Source: Saprospiraceae bacterium | Lineage (GTDB): Bacteria > Bacteroidota > Bacteroidia > Chitinophagales > Saprospiraceae | NCBI GenBank assembly: GCA_019634275.1 | Contig: JAHQVP010000251.1 | Coordinates: forward strand, 1 to 35,167 | Length of the DNA stretch: 35,167 nt | Direction of reading: 5' to 3' | Program-made: the position numbers and the translations under genes | Shown: positions 31,914-35,167 of the stretch, piece by piece | Numbering within the stretch: the first letter of the stretch is position 1 | How the letters are laid out: every line of letters begins with the position of its first letter | Notes under the pieces: generated by a model | The model's database searches: none | The model's input: only the letters and a program-made list of their open reading frames with translations | What the model was told of the DNA's origin: nothing

Positions 31914-32883
31914 TGATCTCATCGTGGTCACGGGAGGTGCCGGCTTCATTGGAAGTTGCCTCATTGCCGACCTCAATCAAAAGGGGTTTCAGAATATTTT
32001 GGTGGTCGATGATTTTAACCGCTTAGAAAAGATTCGCAACCTCGGAGACAAGAAGATCACCGGGCTTAAGCACAGAGATGATTTTTTGATCTGGTTGGAC
32101 ACCTATGGCGAAGAGGTTCATATGGTCTACCACATAGGTGCCCGCACAGATACTGCCGAAAGCGACAGCCGAATTTTTGACGAACTCAACCTGGAATATT
32201 CGAAGCGCATATGGAAATCCTGCTCGCGCTTAAAAATACCTCTGCTCTACGCATCAAGTGCCGCCACCTATGGCTTGGGGGAATCGGGATATCAAGATCG
32301 ACACGATCTGGTCGACCGTCTGGTCCCCTTAAATCCCTACGGTCGCTCAAAGAACGATTTTGATGCTTGGGCCCTGCGCCAGACAAGTCATCCTCCACAC
32401 TGGTATGGTTTGAAGTTCTTTAACGTCTTTGGACCCAATGAATACCACAAGGGGCGGATGGCCAGCGTAATTTTTCACACGCATCGACAAATTCAGAAGA
32501 CAGGAGCGATGAAACTATTTCGATCTCATCGGGCCGATATTCAAGATGGTCAGCAGTCTCGTGATTTCATTTATATCAAGGACCTGCTCAAAATGATCGA
32601 CTTCTTTAGCAGAAACAGACCCGAGTCCGGACTGTACAATTGCGGCACGGGCACCGCTCGTACGTTTTATGATCTGGCAACAGGGGTTTTCAGTGCGCTT
32701 AAGATGGAGCCTAAAATCTCCTTTATAGATACCCCATTGGATATCCGCGAAACGTACCAGTACTTTACCCAAGCTGATCTGAGCAAAGTCCGTGCAGCAG
32801 GATACTCGCACACTTTTATGTCGTTGGAGAAAGCCATCCATGACTACGTGACCGCGTACCTTGAGACGGACAGTTATGCATAA
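31900..32883 (+). CDS. rfaD: ADP-L-glycero-D-manno-heptose 6-epimerase
   Basis: IVVTGGAGFIGSCLIADLNQKGFQNILVVDDF, VYHIGARTDTAESDSRIFDELNLEYSKRIW, YASSAATYGLGESGY, NPYGRSKNDFDAW, FFNVFGPNEYHKGRMASV. ATG at 31900 overlaps gcvP. Confidence 0.93.
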   Translation: MQKSDDLIVVTGGAGFIGSCLIADLNQKGFQNILVVDDFNRLEKIRNLGDKKITGLKHRDDFLIWLDTYGEEVHMVYHIGARTDTAESDSRIFDELNLEYSKRIWKSCSRLKIPLLYASSAATYGLGESGYQDRHDLVDRLVPLNPYGRSKNDFDAWALRQTSHPPHWYGLKFFNVFGPNEYHKGRMASVIFHTHRQIQKTGAMKLFRSHRADIQDGQQSRDFIYIKDLLKMIDFFSRNRPESGLYNCGTGTARTFYDLATGVFSALKMEPKISFIDTPLDIRETYQYFTQADLSKVRAAGYSHTFMSLEKAIHDYVTAYLETDSYA

Positions 32884-33316
32884 CAAACACTTGGGAATAT
32901 TACTTATGGGCCTATTGACGCTGGGATCATTTGGATTGGTACCGGGACAATCTCTGGGAGACTACCAATGGAAAAAGAGAATTGTATTGATTGATATCGT
33001 AGCGCTTTCTCATGAGGCCTTGGATTTGCAGTTGCGCTTAGCGCAGGGGCCGGGATATGCAGAAAGAGATATTCTAGTCCTCGTGCACCATAACGGAACA
33101 ACGTACGATGCTAATCTCAAGGCCATCAATCTTGACTTGGCAAGGGTGAGGCACGAACTAGGCAAGGGGGAAGATCAGTTGTTGCTCATCGGCAAAGATG
33201 GTACCATCAAATTGCGACACACGCTTCCAACAGAAGACGCCGTACTCTTTCATCTGATCGATCAGATGCCAATGCGTCGCTCCGAAATGCGCAACGAGAA
33301 GAAAAAAAAGAAATAG
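32876..33316 (+). CDS. DUF4174 domain-containing secreted protein
   Basis: Signal-like N-terminus MHNKHLGILLMGLLTLGSFGLVPGQSL; DYQWKKRIVLIDIVA, ERDILVLVHHNG, LLLIGKDGTIKLRHTLPTEDAVLFHLIDQMPMRRSEMRN. Confidence 0.85.
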   Translation: MHNKHLGILLMGLLTLGSFGLVPGQSLGDYQWKKRIVLIDIVALSHEALDLQLRLAQGPGYAERDILVLVHHNGTTYDANLKAINLDLARVRHELGKGEDQLLLIGKDGTIKLRHTLPTEDAVLFHLIDQMPMRRSEMRNEKKKKK

Positions 33317-34168
33317 ATGCATGTATTCACCACACATAGTGGGCTGACATCCTATTTGTCGGCCTTCCAGGACTCTTCGCTGACCATTGGGTGCGTTCCA
33401 ACTATGGGAGCGCTTCATAAGGGACACATGGCCCTCATGCAAAAAGCCAAGAGTGAGACAGACTTGGTAGTGGCGACGATCTTTGTCAATCCCACTCAGT
33501 TTAACGAAAAAGCAGACCTGACTAACTACCCCAAACCACTTGCCAAAGACATAGGCATGCTAGAAGCTGCCGAAGTTGATGTCCTATTTCTTCCTACTGA
33601 AAGCGTGGTATATCCACCGGATTTTGAAGCTGTACAGGTGGACCTCGCTGGTCTCGACCTGGTCATGGAGGGGAAGTTTAGACCAGGCCACTTCGCTGGA
33701 GTAGTCACCGTTGTGCACCGACTGCTGGAGTTGGTAGAACCAAATCGCCTATATATGGGTCTTAAAGACTATCAACAACAAGCCATCATCTCCCACATGA
33801 TCGAAGCGCTCCGTCTGGAGGTTGACTTGATTCCATGTCCGATTGTCAGAGAAGATGATGGTCTGGCTTATAGCTCGCGCAATGCCAGACTGACTACTAA
33901 GCACCGACAAATTGCTTCTAGCATACATAATGTCTTGCTGAAGTGTAAACAAAAGTGCGCTAGTGACCCTGTCAAAGAGGTGAGGGTCTGGGCCATTGAT
34001 GCGCTCAACAGCGCAGGGTTTCGTACAGAATACGTTGAGTTCGTGGATGGCAAGACACTCCAATCAATTGATCGGATGGATGATCATAGTCTGGTTATTG
34101 CTTGTGTTGCCTCTTGGTTGGGTGAAGTACGATTGATTGACAACATGGTCATGAAAGGTAGGCTGTAG
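33317..34168 (+). CDS. panC: Pantoate--beta-alanine ligase
   Basis: IGCVPTMGALHKGHMALMQKAKSETDLVVATIFVNPTQFNEKADLTNYPKPLAKDI, VMEGKFRPGHFAGVVTVVHRLLELVEPNRLYMGLKDYQQQAII, VREDDGLAYSSRNARLT. Confidence 0.97.
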   Translation: MHVFTTHSGLTSYLSAFQDSSLTIGCVPTMGALHKGHMALMQKAKSETDLVVATIFVNPTQFNEKADLTNYPKPLAKDIGMLEAAEVDVLFLPTESVVYPPDFEAVQVDLAGLDLVMEGKFRPGHFAGVVTVVHRLLELVEPNRLYMGLKDYQQQAIISHMIEALRLEVDLIPCPIVREDDGLAYSSRNARLTTKHRQIASSIHNVLLKCKQKCASDPVKEVRVWAIDALNSAGFRTEYVEFVDGKTLQSIDRMDDHSLVIACVASWLGEVRLIDNMVMKGRL

Positions 34169-34192
34169 CCCGATAGATCAACGTTACCCACT

Positions 34193-35167
34193 CTAGCGGC
34201 CTTGTAACTGGATAGGTTCTATCCGTAGGGCACTTAGCCCCACTGCTCCTTGAAGAGGCTCAATGGCAACTTCCTCAATATTGGGATGCAGCAGGCCCTC
34301 GCGGATGAGGTAGTTAAGGTATTGCATATACTCCCGCTTATCCTTTTGTTGTATGAAGGCAATGGCGATCTTACCATCAGCAGTCAATCGCTCCGTGGAG
34401 TCAAGCACCAGTGCCTTGTCCAGTCTTTTCTTCAATATTTCATAGCGCACGTCCTGAGCCCCTTCCACATCAAAACGTTTCTCATCCATGCGAAACTGGA
34501 TGGAAATAGTGGAGTCATGGACAAAAATCAAAAAGGACAAAGAGAGGTCAATGGGCAACTCAGGTCTGAGCTGCTGTAATCGCCGCTTAATTTCAACCAT
34601 ACTCCTCAATTGCCACAGCCGCAGGTTTTGTAAGTGATGGTGGGCAAAGGTGCCATTCTGCAGAAGCGATTGTCCTACATAGAGGTTGTACTCCACCCCG
34701 TCCGTCTGAAACTTCTCAAAAAAGTGAGGAACCAGTTTCTGGTTCTGCTGCTCTTGCTCATTGAGATAACGGGTGATGGTGCGGTTGATCATCCGTACAC
34801 TCTGATCGAATTGTCTACGTGCCTCATTGAGCGTATCCAGATCGGGATCCAACTTGTCCAGATACTGTTTAATCAACAAGTCACGCGCTACTTCATCTTC
34901 TGTCCCAATCTTGCGCAGCAAAGTATTGACTTCTCGAATCAACTGTATGGCGTTGGCCTCTGCATCAGTAGAGTAATCTACCTTTAAGTGCTTGCTGTGC
35001 TCTTGCAGCTCAGACATCCATTTGCGCAGCAGATCAATTTTTGTGCGCTCGTAGACCCCTACCAGGACTTGACCCAGCTCATCTAAATTGTTGATCAAAT
35101 CATACCGAATGGCCTCACTACGGATAGCCGTCGAATCATTAATATCAATCTGCCCGTAGATGGCATG
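34193..35167 (-). CDS. C-terminal part of a larger protein, probably GAF-domain-containing; 5' end beyond the window
   Basis: The minus-strand frame stays open to the window edge: HAIYGQIDINDSTAIRSEAIRYDLINNLDELGQVLVGVYERTKIDLLRKW... The listed start at 35098 is an internal TTG. Confidence 0.65.
   Translation of the reverse strand, partial: HAIYGQIDINDSTAIRSEAIRYDLINNLDELGQVLVGVYERTKIDLLRKWMSELQEHSKHLKVDYSTDAEANAIQLIREVNTLLRKIGTEDEVARDLLIKQYLDKLDPDLDTLNEARRQFDQSVRMINRTITRYLNEQEQQNQKLVPHFFEKFQTDGVEYNLYVGQSLLQNGTFAHHHLQNLRLWQLRSMVEIKRRLQQLRPELPIDLSLSFLIFVHDSTISIQFRMDEKRFDVEGAQDVRYEILKKRLDKALVLDSTERLTADGKIAIAFIQQKDKREYMQYLNYLIREGLLHPNIEEVAIEPLQGAVGLSALRIEPIQLQGR

Noticed and set aside
33290-33320. 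A8 run (in-frame A AAA AAG) and TAGATG junction as programmed frameshift or readthrough into panC
   Set aside because: The heptamer sits one codon before the stop, -1 slippage does not enter the panC frame, and PanC has a normal ATG start and N-terminus. Ordinary coupling explains it.

Overview
This 35 kb window reads as a Bacteroidetes (Bacteroidota) chromosome segment. The evidence is gene families typical of the phylum and recurrent TAnnTTTG -7-type promoter boxes. Most of it is densely packed housekeeping genes: atpD (partial), scpA, an RsmI-like methyltransferase, an acyl-CoA synthetase, a second short DnaE-type polymerase, uvrC, mgsA, pgk, asd, dgkA-like, mnmG, yceD (DUF177)-rpmF, ridA-like, trpS, FAH-family, metK, gcvP, rfaD/hldD, DUF4174, panC and a partial 3'-terminal CDS. 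I saw no rRNA, tRNA, CRISPR array or mobile element. The best candidate for an under-described system is the tightly overlapping three-gene operon at 745-5574: a DUF5691-like helical-repeat protein, a MoxR-family AAA+ ATPase and a DUF5682-like protein. The last shows TraB/TIKI/EreA-like motifs (GIRHHGAGSAR...LIEGPHD and VVCGAWHVPAL). The von Willebrand A (VWA) partner I would expect is not encoded next to it. Other points worth a second look: a Thr-to-Pro change in the atpD P-loop, an apparent EEP (endonuclease/exonuclease/phosphatase) superfamily pseudoenzyme beside a lamin-tail protein, a DnaE with an eroded PHP domain, mutually exclusive hairpins downstream of mnmG, a long imperfect hairpin between uvrC and dnaE, and -7 boxes so close to the scpA and mgsA start codons that near-leaderless mRNAs are likely. 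Family assignments come from recognising motifs by eye; no searches were run.
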